A DNA stretch of 64,000 bases from Salinicoccus carnicancri Crm (GCF_000330705.1 NZ_ANAM01000001.1:496001-560000), one strand, 5' to 3'. Positions 51,726 to 60,314 are shown, counted from the first letter of the stretch. Program-made: numbers and translations. Notes: generated by a model from the letters alone, not told the origin.

Positions 51726-51734
51726 ATTATAACA
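51726..51734 (-). promoter_or_regulatory. Extended -10 promoter of ctaB
   Basis: On the minus strand TGTTATAAT at 51734-51726 is a TGN-TATAAT extended -10. The -35 region 17 bases further (TTCCAG) is poor, as is common with extended -10 promoters. Confidence 0.5.
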
Positions 51735-51830
51735 GTTGGGGCATAGGGCTGGAATGGATAATTTGTGAATGATGCCGCGTGGACAACCAGGGAATAACGG
51801 ATGGATGAAGATTGAGGGACTCGAGTATAT

Positions 51831-51855
51831 GTTTTGTCCGGCCCACAGAGGGTAG
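51831..51855 (+). promoter_or_regulatory. Possible SigB promoter of the VLRF1-type gene
   Basis: GTTTTG at 51831-51836, 13 bases, GGGTAG at 51850-51855, about 70 bases before the gene. This is the best SigB-like match seen in the window. Confidence 0.5.
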
Positions 51856-51927
51856 ATTATATGAAACTTGATTTTTTCATGTAAACTGCCCCGCTCCTGC
51901 CCCACGTGAATACGAAGAGGAGGAACC

Positions 51928-52725
51928 ATGCATATGTCTGTAGTCGAAAACATTAAGAAGATCAAAGCAAAAAATGATGATACGGGGATTCTGTCGCTAT
52001 ACCTGAATACCGACGTCACGGATCGTAACCAGGCCAATGGAGAGTGGAAAATCCACCTGAAGAACGGGATGAAGGAACTGAAGGAACAGGTGAAGAACAA
52101 GGGTGACCAAGAAGAGCTGAAAGCGCTGAAGAATCTCCTGGATAAAGCTGAAACGGAGATCTATGCGAAGCAGAAGGAGATGCAGCGGGGGCTCATTCTC
52201 ATAGCTTCTGCGGACGGTGAACTCTGGCGTGAGCGCATACTCCAGGTGCCGGTGATGACTTCCATCAGGTGGGACCACACTGCGGATACACAGCAGGTGG
52301 AGGAACTGGAGCAGAAATTCCCTGAAACGGCGATCATCGTCGTCCAGCAGGCTGATGTCACTTTCCTCGAGACGGAACTTGGCACGATCCAGGACGAAAA
52401 GTATTTCAGTTGGAATCTGGAACGGCAGAGCTGGGTGGATTACCAGGAAGCTGTGCAGCCGGGCGAGAGGGGCCACGGCAAGGATGAATTCCAGAGGCGC
52501 TTTGATGAGAATCAGCACCGCTGGTACAGGGATCTCGCACAGGAGCTCTCCAAGGAGCTGAAAGGACGTAAACTGAAAGGTGCCTACCTGGTCGGCAGCA
52601 AGGAGTCCGTCGCCGAGCTCGAAAACCATATGAGCGAATCATATGTCAGGGGTACCATCGCCAAAAACCTGGGTTCAAAGCCGAATCATGAAATCCTCAA
52701 AGAGGTATATGATACCCTGATCTAA
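51928..52725 (+). CDS. VLRF1/aeRF1-type release-factor-like protein
   Basis: About 265 residues without a membrane segment. VLSLYLNTD-type start (TGILSLYLNTDVTDRNQ), a central coiled region (LKNLLDKAETEIYAKQKEMQRG) and FSWNLERQSWVDYQEAVQPG with GHGKDEFQRRFDEN fit the bacterial archaeo-eukaryotic RF1-like (baeRF) proteins. Relatives such as Vms1 and VLRF1 act on peptidyl-tRNA in stalled ribosomes. AGAGGAGG is four bases before ATG 51928 and ten before ATG 51934, so either may be the start. No family member of this exact type is well studied. Confidence 0.65.
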   Translation: MHMSVVENIKKIKAKNDDTGILSLYLNTDVTDRNQANGEWKIHLKNGMKELKEQVKNKGDQEELKALKNLLDKAETEIYAKQKEMQRGLILIASADGELWRERILQVPVMTSIRWDHTADTQQVEELEQKFPETAIIVVQQADVTFLETELGTIQDEKYFSWNLERQSWVDYQEAVQPGERGHGKDEFQRRFDENQHRWYRDLAQELSKELKGRKLKGAYLVGSKESVAELENHMSESYVRGTIAKNLGSKPNHEILKEVYDTLI

Positions 52726-52744
52726 AATATATCGAACAATGGTC

Positions 52745-52781
52745 CGCACCGGTCTTTATTTATAAACCGGTGCGTTTTTTT
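52745..52781 (+). terminator. Terminator after the VLRF1-type gene
   Basis: CGCACCGGT and ACCGGTGCG (ending 52774) pair around an A/T-rich loop, followed by seven T. Confidence 0.88.
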
Positions 52782-52823
52782 GATATAGTTGGCCTGTAAC
52801 ATCACTGAAAGGGGATATGATAC

Positions 52824-54125
52824 ATGATCGACGGAAAGACGCTGGAACAGTGGCAGGCCGAGTATCCCCACCTTGAACTGATAAGGGGGTATGAACCTGT
52901 ACTATGGGAAAGCGGCAAGGCTTACGGAGCAGATGAAGTCATCAGGGCATTGCCATTCGGCAAGGAAGATATACTGGCAGCAGAAGCGCGCCTCAGGCGT
53001 TTTGCTCCTTACATTGCCCGGGTCTTCCCGGAAACAGAAAGTGGGGGCGGCATCATCGAATCTCCTCTGACGGCGGCGCCGGACATGCAGAAGGCACTTG
53101 AAGAAATGTCCAGGGTACCGTTGGAAGGAGCGCTCTTTGTAAAAGAGGATGACAAGCTGGCGGTATCAGGCTCAATCAAGGCACGGGGCGGTATTTATGA
53201 AGTGCTGAAGAGGGCTGAAGACCTGGCGCTTTCTGCCGGCATGATCAGTGAGGACGATGACTACAGCGTATTCGCCGAAGACAGGTTCAAAGAGTATTTT
53301 TCACAGTACTCGATCGTCTGCGGCTCCACGGGGAATCTCGGCCTCAGCATCGGCATCATGAGTGCGGAACTCGGATTCAATGTGACAATCCACATGTCCG
53401 ATGATGCCAGAGCCTGGAAAAAGGATATGCTCCGTTCAAAAGGTGTCAATGTAGTCGAGCACAGCGATGACTACAGCAAAGCTGTGGAACAGGGCAGGAT
53501 TGAAAGTGAACGGGATCCAAAAAGTTATTTCGTGGATGATGAGAATTCGAAGACATTGTTCTTCGGCTACGCTGTTGCGGCGGCGAGACTGGAAGAGCAG
53601 CTCGCTGAACAGAATATTACGGTGGATGTAAACCATCCCCTCAACGTCTATCTGCCATGCGGTGTGGGCGGCGGTCCCGGAGGCATCGCCTTCGGACTGA
53701 AAGTCATTTTCGGGGATGATGTCCATTGCTATTTTGCCGAACCGGCGCATTCCCCGTGCATGCTGATCGGCATGATGACCGGTTACCATGACCGTCTGTC
53801 GGTGGCTGACTTCGGGCTCGACAACAAGACGGCAGCAGACGGCCTTGCGGTCGGCAGGCCCTCCGGTTTCGTCGGCAGACTGCTTGAAGGGCTGGTCGCA
53901 GGAGTATATACAGTAAGTGACGACCAACTGTTCAGGATGCTTGCCCTGGCCCGTATTACAGAAGGGTTCAAACTGGAGCCGTCTGCGCTTGCCGGCTTCA
54001 TGGGCCCGGCTGTCGTCCGGAACGGCAGCAGACATACCGTTCATATTGCATGGAGCACCGGAGGAGAGATGATGCCCGAATCGGTCTGGCGGGAATATTA
54101 TGAAACAGGACAAGCCATGCTGTAA
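52824..54125 (+). CDS. dsdA: D-serine ammonia-lyase
   Basis: A 433-residue fold-type II PLP enzyme that converts D-serine to pyruvate and ammonia. PLP Lys in SGSIKARGGIYEVL near residue 115, phosphate-binding CGSTGNLGLSIG near 170, and PCGVGGGPGGIAFGLK near 280 are the DsdA pattern. No DsdC-type regulator lies beside it. AAAGGGGA precedes the ATG. Confidence 0.93.
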   Translation: MIDGKTLEQWQAEYPHLELIRGYEPVLWESGKAYGADEVIRALPFGKEDILAAEARLRRFAPYIARVFPETESGGGIIESPLTAAPDMQKALEEMSRVPLEGALFVKEDDKLAVSGSIKARGGIYEVLKRAEDLALSAGMISEDDDYSVFAEDRFKEYFSQYSIVCGSTGNLGLSIGIMSAELGFNVTIHMSDDARAWKKDMLRSKGVNVVEHSDDYSKAVEQGRIESERDPKSYFVDDENSKTLFFGYAVAAARLEEQLAEQNITVDVNHPLNVYLPCGVGGGPGGIAFGLKVIFGDDVHCYFAEPAHSPCMLIGMMTGYHDRLSVADFGLDNKTAADGLAVGRPSGFVGRLLEGLVAGVYTVSDDQLFRMLALARITEGFKLEPSALAGFMGPAVVRNGSRHTVHIAWSTGGEMMPESVWREYYETGQAML

Positions 54126-54130
54126 TCAAA

Positions 54131-54159
54131 AGGCTCCCTCAAATTGACTGAGGGAGCCT
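54131..54159. terminator. Terminator between dsdA and the M15 peptidase gene
   Basis: AGGCTCCCTCA and TGAGGGAGCCT pair perfectly around AATTGAC between the convergent genes. Confidence 0.8.
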
Positions 54160-54170
54160 GAATGTTGCTT

Positions 54171-54740
54171 TTAAGAATTGAAGTAGTGGTTGTATCCCGG
54201 CAGATATCCATTTTGGAGATCTGAGAGGGACAGACCGAATTCCATCTGAAGATGAGGGTAGTCTTTAAAGTTTTCCCAGTCTCCCCCCCATGTAAAGCCG
54301 AACTCCTTGGCCATATCTCCAACTTCAAACCAATCCGGTTTACTGTTACCATTTCCATCGTATTCGAGGTTCCATGTGACATCACCGTTGCCGTTCTCTA
54401 CTGCATAATCCACAGCAAGCCCGTAGTTATGGTATGATTCTCCGCCTTTGGCATAAGTAATGATATTTCCCGGCTCGCTTCTGCCCTGTTCATAGAGTGC
54501 ATCCTGCTGCTCAAAAGAGCGGAAGCCTTCGGTGAAGCGGATGACGATTCCTTGCCTGGCAGCTTTCTGCTTCAGCGCTTCAGCGTTTGCTTCGATGGTC
54601 GGGTGCAGATCTTCCGGCAGAGAATCTTTATGTGAGCCGTTCGCTGAGGCAGTATTCGCATTGGCACTCAAAAATAGTACTGAGGGCACGACTGCGAGTG
54701 TAAAAAGTGCTGCAGACAATGATTTGATTGTGTTCCTCAT
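54171..54740 (-). CDS. Secreted M15-family peptidase, L-alanyl-D-glutamate endopeptidase type
   Basis: 189 residues. A signal peptide of about 34 residues (hydrophobic AALFTLAVVPSVLFLSA, then ANANTASA) precedes a VanY/CwlK-like domain with FTEGFRSFEQQDALYEQGR, the zinc site SYHNYGLAVDYA (His, Asp) and the final His in DYPHLQME. Enzymes of this type cut L-Ala-D-Glu in peptidoglycan stem peptides. It lies between D-amino-acid genes, which may be chance. Confidence 0.88.
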   Translation of the reverse strand: MRNTIKSLSAALFTLAVVPSVLFLSANANTASANGSHKDSLPEDLHPTIEANAEALKQKAARQGIVIRFTEGFRSFEQQDALYEQGRSEPGNIITYAKGGESYHNYGLAVDYAVENGNGDVTWNLEYDGNGNSKPDWFEVGDMAKEFGFTWGGDWENFKDYPHLQMEFGLSLSDLQNGYLPGYNHYFNS

Positions 54741-55031
54741 AGGTCGTAATGTCTCTCCTTTATAGTTTTTGATAAAAAATGGTACGGCCCAACGTTAACA
54801 CTTTGTACAAATATTTTCAGTTCAATTTAGCCTTCAGATCAATTCTTAACATGCTGTTAATCAGACTGAAAAATAAATGTAATATTATTGGGAATATTTA
54901 TGAAACTCGATTTACTTATTATGTTAATTAGTGAGTCAAGTGTTTTATGCCGGTGGCTGAGTCTCATTTAACAAAAACATCCTGAATCGATTATAATTAA
55001 GAGGGAATATTCTAACAATTGGAGGGGTTTC
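54741..55031. other. Divergent intergenic region
   Basis: About 290 bases, AT-rich, between the minus-strand M15 gene and the plus-strand D-threonine aldolase family gene. A TATAAT at 54992-54997 lies at a suitable distance from the latter but its -35 is weak. TTAACA-type repeats near 54846-54858 (TTAACATGCTGTTAA) form a 15-base near-palindrome that could be an operator. Confidence 0.4.
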
Positions 55032-56138
55032 ATGCATTACACTGAACTGGATACGCCGGCACTCCTGATCGACAAGAGTATCATGGAGGAGAATATTGAC
55101 AGCATGCAGAGTTTTGCGGACAGGAACGCAGTCAGGATCCGGCCGCATACGAAGACGCACAAGATGTCTTCACTCGCCAAAATGCAGGAGGCGGCCGGTG
55201 CAGCAGGCATCACTGTCGCGAAAGTGGGGGAAGCGGAAGTGATGGCATCGGCTGGTCTGTCCGACATATTCATCGCCAATGAAATCGTCGGTGAACAGAA
55301 GCTGTCAAAAATACGCGCACTTGCTGGATCCATTAATATATCTTTCGGCATCGATTCGATTTTTCAGGTGGATGAAATTGAGCGTGTCTTTGAAGGGGCA
55401 CCCAAAAAGGCACAGGTGCTGATTGAGATCGAAGTGGGTGAGAAGCGTTCCGGCGTCATAGAGGAAAAGTATTACAGCGCGTTGCTCGAGGCGGTAAGAC
55501 AGAGCAGGAATGTGGAATTCAGAGGAGTATTCTCCCATGACGGGCATACATACAAGGCAAAAACAGCTGATGAAGTGAGATATCTCTATGAAGAAGCCGC
55601 ACAGAGAACAATCCGCTTTGCGAGCATGGCATCCGAGGCGGGATTTGAAGTGGATACAGTCAGTATCGGCTCTACGCCACCCTTTATACTCGGGTTCGAT
55701 ATTCCGGACGGCGTGACTGAAATCCGGCCCGGGACATACATTCTCATGGACGCGGGCCAGTCGAATGTCATCGGTAATTTCGATTCCAGTGCGGCGACTG
55801 TGCTTACGACCATCATCAGCAAACCGACTCACGCGCGTGTAATCACTGATGTCGGTGCGAAAGGTATTACGATGCAGACGCGTACGAAGGGGATTACGGC
55901 GACGGAGGGGCTCGGGGTGATCAGAGAGTTCGAGGGAGTGTACATCGACAGTGTGTTCGATGAACATGCGATCATTTATGATGAATCGTTCAGCAGGCAG
56001 GTTGAAATCGGGGATAAGGTAAGGATCATTCCAAACCATATATGCCCGGTCTCCAATCTGCACGAGAGCGCCTTCCTTATAGAAGATGGAGAAGTGGTGC
56101 GTGAACTGGAAATCGACTGCAGGGGGAAGGTTAAATGA
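55032..56138 (+). CDS. D-threonine aldolase / D-serine dehydratase family PLP enzyme
   Basis: 368 residues of the alanine-racemase-N fold: ELDTPALLIDKSIMEENI at the start, the PLP Lys region RIRPHTKTHKM near residue 38, and a C-terminal metal site in PNHICPVSNLHESAFLI near 337 (His and Cys). The family includes metal-activated D-threonine aldolases and eukaryotic-type D-serine dehydratases; the two cannot be told apart by eye. GGAGGGG precedes the ATG. It overlaps the next gene (ATGA). Confidence 0.85.
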   Translation: MHYTELDTPALLIDKSIMEENIDSMQSFADRNAVRIRPHTKTHKMSSLAKMQEAAGAAGITVAKVGEAEVMASAGLSDIFIANEIVGEQKLSKIRALAGSINISFGIDSIFQVDEIERVFEGAPKKAQVLIEIEVGEKRSGVIEEKYYSALLEAVRQSRNVEFRGVFSHDGHTYKAKTADEVRYLYEEAAQRTIRFASMASEAGFEVDTVSIGSTPPFILGFDIPDGVTEIRPGTYILMDAGQSNVIGNFDSSAATVLTTIISKPTHARVITDVGAKGITMQTRTKGITATEGLGVIREFEGVYIDSVFDEHAIIYDESFSRQVEIGDKVRIIPNHICPVSNLHESAFLIEDGEVVRELEIDCRGKVK

Positions 56139-57235
56139 GGACACGATATATTTGCGCCAGCTGCGGTACTGTGCATGAGATCAAGTTATCCAGGTGGAAG
56201 TGCGGCTGCGGCGGCATGCTTGACCTCGACTTTGACAGGGGGAATATAGACCCGGCTGCATGGCCGGAATATCCGGCTTCCATCTTCAGGTATGCAGAAA
56301 CCATGCCGCTTGAGCATGGGGAATGGAGCCCTGTTACATTGGGCGAGGGACAGACGCCGCTTATTGTGCTGGATGACACGCCAGGGGTCACATATGTAAA
56401 AGTGGATTATATGATGCCGACATTGTCGTTCAAGGATCGTGGTGCGGCGGTACTGATGGCAAAGGCGAATGCGCTCGGGGCATGTAAGGTCATTGCAGAC
56501 AGCAGCGGAAATGCCGGTACCGCCATAGCTGCATATGCCGCCCGCTGCAACATCGCCTGTGATATATATTTGAGTGATGCCACGTCACCGAAGAAAGTGG
56601 CCCAGATGAAGGCACACGGAGCCGGGATCAGACAGATAAACGGCACCCGTGAGGACATTGCTGCAGCTGCACAGCAGGCGGTGGCCGGCGAGGGTGTTTT
56701 CTATGCGAGCCATGTATACAACCCATACTTCTATGAAGGGACGAAAACATATGCATTTGAAATTTTCGAAGAGCTCAGGGGAGCACCTGACACACTGATT
56801 GTCCCCGTAGGCAACGGCACTTTGCTGCTCGGTGCATATTACGGGTTCAAAGAGCTCATGGACAGCGGTGTGATAGAAAGGCTGCCGAAAATAGTGGCTG
56901 TCCAGGCTGCAAATTGTGCGCCGCTTGCACAGGCTTTCGAATGCGGTGAGAGTGTGGCGGCACCTGTGCAGAATTCCGGTACGCTTGCAGAAGGTATCGC
57001 GATTGCTGCCCCTGCCCGCGCGCCGCAGATACTTGAAGCAGTGCGGGAAACCGGCGGTGAATTCATATCAGTGGAGGAAAGTGAGATTGCCGGGGCCCGC
57101 CGGGAAATGAGCGAAAAGGGATTCTATGTCGAAGTGACCAGCGCGGCAAATTATGCCGGATATTTGAAATACGGGAAAACGGAAGATGAGACACTGGTCA
57201 TCCCGCTTTGCGGGGCAGGTATCAAGTCAGAATGA
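56135..57235 (+). CDS. Threonine synthase-like PLP enzyme
   Basis: 366 residues. An N-terminal zinc-ribbon-like motif (Cys 7, 10, 23 and 25) is followed by the fold-type II core: PTLSFKDRGAAVL with the PLP Lys near 101, DSSGNAGTAIAAYA, and PVGNGTLLLGAYYG. This layout is that of threonine synthase, but the gene is not with hom or thrB. It is coupled to the D-threonine aldolase family gene, so a related role (a threonine or serine beta-elimination or racemisation) is possible. Confidence 0.75.
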   Translation: MRTRYICASCGTVHEIKLSRWKCGCGGMLDLDFDRGNIDPAAWPEYPASIFRYAETMPLEHGEWSPVTLGEGQTPLIVLDDTPGVTYVKVDYMMPTLSFKDRGAAVLMAKANALGACKVIADSSGNAGTAIAAYAARCNIACDIYLSDATSPKKVAQMKAHGAGIRQINGTREDIAAAAQQAVAGEGVFYASHVYNPYFYEGTKTYAFEIFEELRGAPDTLIVPVGNGTLLLGAYYGFKELMDSGVIERLPKIVAVQAANCAPLAQAFECGESVAAPVQNSGTLAEGIAIAAPARAPQILEAVRETGGEFISVEESEIAGARREMSEKGFYVEVTSAANYAGYLKYGKTEDETLVIPLCGAGIKSE

Positions 57236-57333
57236 CCGGAGCAGGGCGGAAGTGCTCCGTCCGCAGTTGTGCCGGAGACTTTTTTGTGCGTATAATTGGC
57301 TTAAGTTAATTTTGACTCGGAGGAACTTATCAT

Positions 57334-57672
57334 ATGGAATCTAAAACTTTGAAAGCCGGCAACGGAAATCTGTGGAAAGGACTGCGGCCGATTCCGGGAA
57401 AACTGTATCTGACCGGGACGGCGCTGCATCATGTACCCAATTTTTCAGCATTCCACAGGACGGAGCGCACAGTGGAACTTGAAGATATTGATAATGTCGA
57501 AATCAGTACTACGATGGCGTACGGCTTCATTCCGTTGCCGAATGAGGTCAGAGTGACACTGAATGATGGGGAAGTGCTGAAATATATAGTCAACGGCAGG
57601 AAAAAGTGGAAGAAGGCGATTGATGAAGCGGCGGGCTTAACAAAAGTGGTGCTGCATGATAAGTCAGTTTAG
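57334..57672 (+). CDS. Small GRAM/PH-like domain protein
   Basis: 112 residues with no signal or membrane segment. A run of beta strands (GKLYLTGTALHHVPN, RTVELEDIDNVEIS, NEVRVTLNDGEVLKYIVNG) followed by one helix (RKKWKKAIDEAAGL) has the form of a GRAM/PH-type domain. The function is unknown. CGGAGG precedes the ATG, and the UbiA-family gene starts 15 bases after it, suggesting one operon. Confidence 0.65.
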   Translation: MESKTLKAGNGNLWKGLRPIPGKLYLTGTALHHVPNFSAFHRTERTVELEDIDNVEISTTMAYGFIPLPNEVRVTLNDGEVLKYIVNGRKKWKKAIDEAAGLTKVVLHDKSV

Positions 57673-57687
57673 AAGGGGCTGCATGGT

Positions 57688-58614
57688 ATGACCGGAGAGA
57701 ATGCTTCAGGTTTCAAAGGGGTGGGGATGCTCCTGCGGGTGGTGGCGGTGGCTGCATCGAGTGTGGTGACGGTCATTTCAACATGGCTGCCTCTTCTTAT
57801 CCATTATGAGTTTTCCATGTGGAGGCTGCTGTTTCTTCTCGCGCTGCTCATGCTCGGGGCCTTTTTGATACACGGGGCACTGACGCATGTATTCAATGAC
57901 ATCACCGATTTTGAATCCGGCACAGATCAGCACAGCCCGGCGCTTTTGTCCGGCGGCAGCAGGGTGATCCAGTCGGGTGTCATGAGTGTGGGACAGCTCA
58001 GGAAGATCGCCCTGACCCTTACAGTTTCCCTCGCGGGCCTTGCACTTCTGCTCGCAATCCTGGGACAGGCGGAACTGGCGATACTCATCACGGTCGGCAT
58101 ATGGGGCGCGGCATCGTATTCACTCCGGCCGTTCAGATTTGCCTACATACCGCTGGCCGGAGAGTGGCTGAGCCTGTTCCCTTCGATGCTGCTGCTCGGC
58201 GTTGCCGCTCCGTGGCTGATGCTGGAGGCGATTCCGGCATGGGGATGGCAGAACGCATTCATCAACGCCCTGTGGTGTTTGAGCTGGGTGATGGTGCATC
58301 ACATTCCGGACATGGAAGCGGATCAAAAGGCCACCCCGGTCAAAAGGACGAGTGTTGTATGGTCGTCGGATATGTTCGGCTTGCGTGGGGCACGCTATCC
58401 GGCGATATTGTATCTCGCGTTCATCGGCTTGTTCGCACTCCCGATGATGTTGACGCGACCGGTTGCAGGTATCATGGTGATCGTCCTTGCTGCATCCGGC
58501 ATCTACATGATTGTGAAGATGGACCTTTCAGATCCGGAGGCGGTGACTGCTGTCGAGAAGAAGCTGCTGCTCCTGGCGATGACAACGGCAGTTGGACTTG
58601 GGATCTTCATATGA
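57688..58614 (+). CDS. UbiA-family prenyltransferase-like membrane protein
   Basis: 308 residues with eight to nine predicted helices. The first Asp motif FNDITDFESGTD near residue 70 and a second in HHIPDMEADQKA near 208 match UbiA enzymes, which attach polyprenyl chains to aromatic acceptors. It is distinct from ctaB in this window and not beside menaquinone genes, so the acceptor is unknown. Confidence 0.78.
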   Translation: MTGENASGFKGVGMLLRVVAVAASSVVTVISTWLPLLIHYEFSMWRLLFLLALLMLGAFLIHGALTHVFNDITDFESGTDQHSPALLSGGSRVIQSGVMSVGQLRKIALTLTVSLAGLALLLAILGQAELAILITVGIWGAASYSLRPFRFAYIPLAGEWLSLFPSMLLLGVAAPWLMLEAIPAWGWQNAFINALWCLSWVMVHHIPDMEADQKATPVKRTSVVWSSDMFGLRGARYPAILYLAFIGLFALPMMLTRPVAGIMVIVLAASGIYMIVKMDLSDPEAVTAVEKKLLLLAMTTAVGLGIFI

Positions 58615-58652
58615 TCCGACACGAATCCACCCGCCTGGTTCCCGGATGGATT

Positions 58653-59555
58653 CTAACCTTTGCGGCCGGTTGAGATGTATATGGCAATGCCGAGTATGAT
58701 GATGATCCCGGTGACCTGGTAAATGCCCATACTGACATCAAGCCATATGACAGAGCTTAGGACGGCGGAGGCCGGCTCGATGATGCCGAGTATTCCGGCT
58801 TCCCTGGAGGACAGATGCTTCAGGCTGCTGATGTAGAGCAGGAAGGCGAGTGTCGTTCCAAGAAGGACGGAGAGTATCAGTATGGCTGCGAGGCTGAATG
58901 TCCAGTCGAAATCCAGGTCGAAATCCCACAGCGGATGGATGAAGTTCATGGTGATGCCGCCGATCAGCATCGAACCGCCGACCAGCTGGAGCGGGTGGAG
59001 GCGGTACAGGAGTTTTTGTGCATGCAGTGTGTAGTAGGCGAGCGCAATACCTGAAATCAGGCCCCAGATGAGGGCGGCCGGGGAGACGGCCATCCTGCTG
59101 AGATCGCCGCCTGTTGCGAGCAGTACGACGCCCGTGATCATGCCGATGATGATCAATCCGTCGGCACGGGACCATTTTGAGTATTTGCGGATGATAAGCC
59201 ACAGGATGATGTATATCGGCCCGGTATACTGCAGTACCGTCGCGATGGCGGCGTTGCCGTGGCCGATTGCGGCCATGAAGGAATATTGGACCATCGTCAT
59301 CCCGAGCAGGCTGTAGACGAACAGCATGCCGAATGTCTTCCGGTCCATCCGGACGGGCTGCTGTTTCCTCGAGAAGAGGGCATAGGCAAAAAGCAGTATG
59401 ATGCCGCTCGCTGTCAGACGGAAAGTGACATACCAGTCGACAGCTACAGGTGTATGCCTGAATATGTAATCCGCTGCAGTGCCGCCGATACCCCACAGCG
59501 CCGCGCCTATGATGACGAAGATCAGGCCCTGTATATGTCTGGAATTATCGTGCAA
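58653..59555 (-). CDS. EamA-family (DMT) transporter
   Basis: About 300 residues with ten predicted membrane helices in two repeats (ALWGIGGTAADYIFRH near residue 20; IIEPASAVLSSVIWL near 265). EamA proteins export or import metabolites; no substrate can be read. The open frame reaches 59735, but GGAGGG seven bases before TTG 59555 gives the normal family N-terminus. Confidence 0.85.
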   Translation of the reverse strand: MHDNSRHIQGLIFVIIGAALWGIGGTAADYIFRHTPVAVDWYVTFRLTASGIILLFAYALFSRKQQPVRMDRKTFGMLFVYSLLGMTMVQYSFMAAIGHGNAAIATVLQYTGPIYIILWLIIRKYSKWSRADGLIIIGMITGVVLLATGGDLSRMAVSPAALIWGLISGIALAYYTLHAQKLLYRLHPLQLVGGSMLIGGITMNFIHPLWDFDLDFDWTFSLAAILILSVLLGTTLAFLLYISSLKHLSSREAGILGIIEPASAVLSSVIWLDVSMGIYQVTGIIIILGIAIYISTGRKG

Positions 59556-59706
59556 GCGACTCCCTCCTTTTCTGTGTTTATTCAAGGTTAGGATATAAAT
59601 GTGAAAAACACAACATGAAATTATGCCAAAAGCAAAACCGGCCGTAAGAAGCCGCTGATATGATAGGGTTGAACTGATGAAAGAATATACAGTTGGAGGT
59701 ATTGTG

Positions 59707-60267
59707 ATGACAGAACTGGATGACTGGTTTGACAAGGCGATGAGCGCAGAGACCTATATCAGCAGCATGGAAAAGCATAAGGAGAATCTGGAGAACGTCT
59801 TCAATAATTTTGCGATACCCGATGACGGGGATTTCTTCAGAAGGATTGAGGATAAAAACCTGCGCGCCATCGTGATCACAGAAGACTGGTGCGGCGATGC
59901 GATGATGAATACACCGGTGCTTCTGCATCTGGCGGAGAAGAGTGATATGGAAGTCCGCATGCTGATGAGGGATGACAACCTGGAGCTCATGGACCAGTAT
60001 TTGACCGATGGCAAATCCCGCTCCATCCCGATTGTCATCTTCATCGATGAAAATGGGGAGGAAGTCACACACTGGGGGCCGCGCTCAGAATTCGTGCAGA
60101 AGGAGGTCGATGCTGTCATGTCAGGTCTGCCGGATAAAGAAAATCCTGACTACAAAGACAGCTTCATCAAAAAGGTCTCGACATTGACCGCAAGGTTCTC
60201 CACCGAAGCGGAGCTGTGGCAGTCCGCCTACCGGAGCATGAAACAAAAACTGGAAGCGAATATTTGA
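59707..60267 (+). CDS. Thioredoxin-fold protein with DWCGDA motif
   Basis: 186 residues. A helical N-terminal part (about 1-55) precedes a thioredoxin-like core with VITEDWCGDAMMNTP, one Cys only at the usual CxxC site, and RSIPIVIFIDENGEE. Proteins of this type are common in Firmicutes with unknown function. The single Cys argues against a classical disulfide reductase. TTGGAGG lies seven bases before ATG 59707. Confidence 0.8.
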   Translation: MTELDDWFDKAMSAETYISSMEKHKENLENVFNNFAIPDDGDFFRRIEDKNLRAIVITEDWCGDAMMNTPVLLHLAEKSDMEVRMLMRDDNLELMDQYLTDGKSRSIPIVIFIDENGEEVTHWGPRSEFVQKEVDAVMSGLPDKENPDYKDSFIKKVSTLTARFSTEAELWQSAYRSMKQKLEANI

Positions 60268-60269
60268 GG

Positions 60270-60314
60270 AAACGCCCTGATGGGAGCGAGGAGACTGCTC
60301 CCATCAGGGCGTTT
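60270..60314 (+). terminator. Long hairpin after the DWCGDA gene
   Basis: An 18-base perfect stem (60270-60287 with 60297-60314, core AACGCCCTGATGGGAGC) around GAGGAGACT. The T run is only TTT. It also faces the minus-strand lipoprotein gene 76 bases on and may serve both. Confidence 0.75.

Noticed and set aside
51683..51727. ATG 51727 as start of heme O synthase
   Set aside because: The codon overlaps the extended -10 element, leaving no leader or ribosome site; TTG 51682 follows GAGGGA and gives the usual length.
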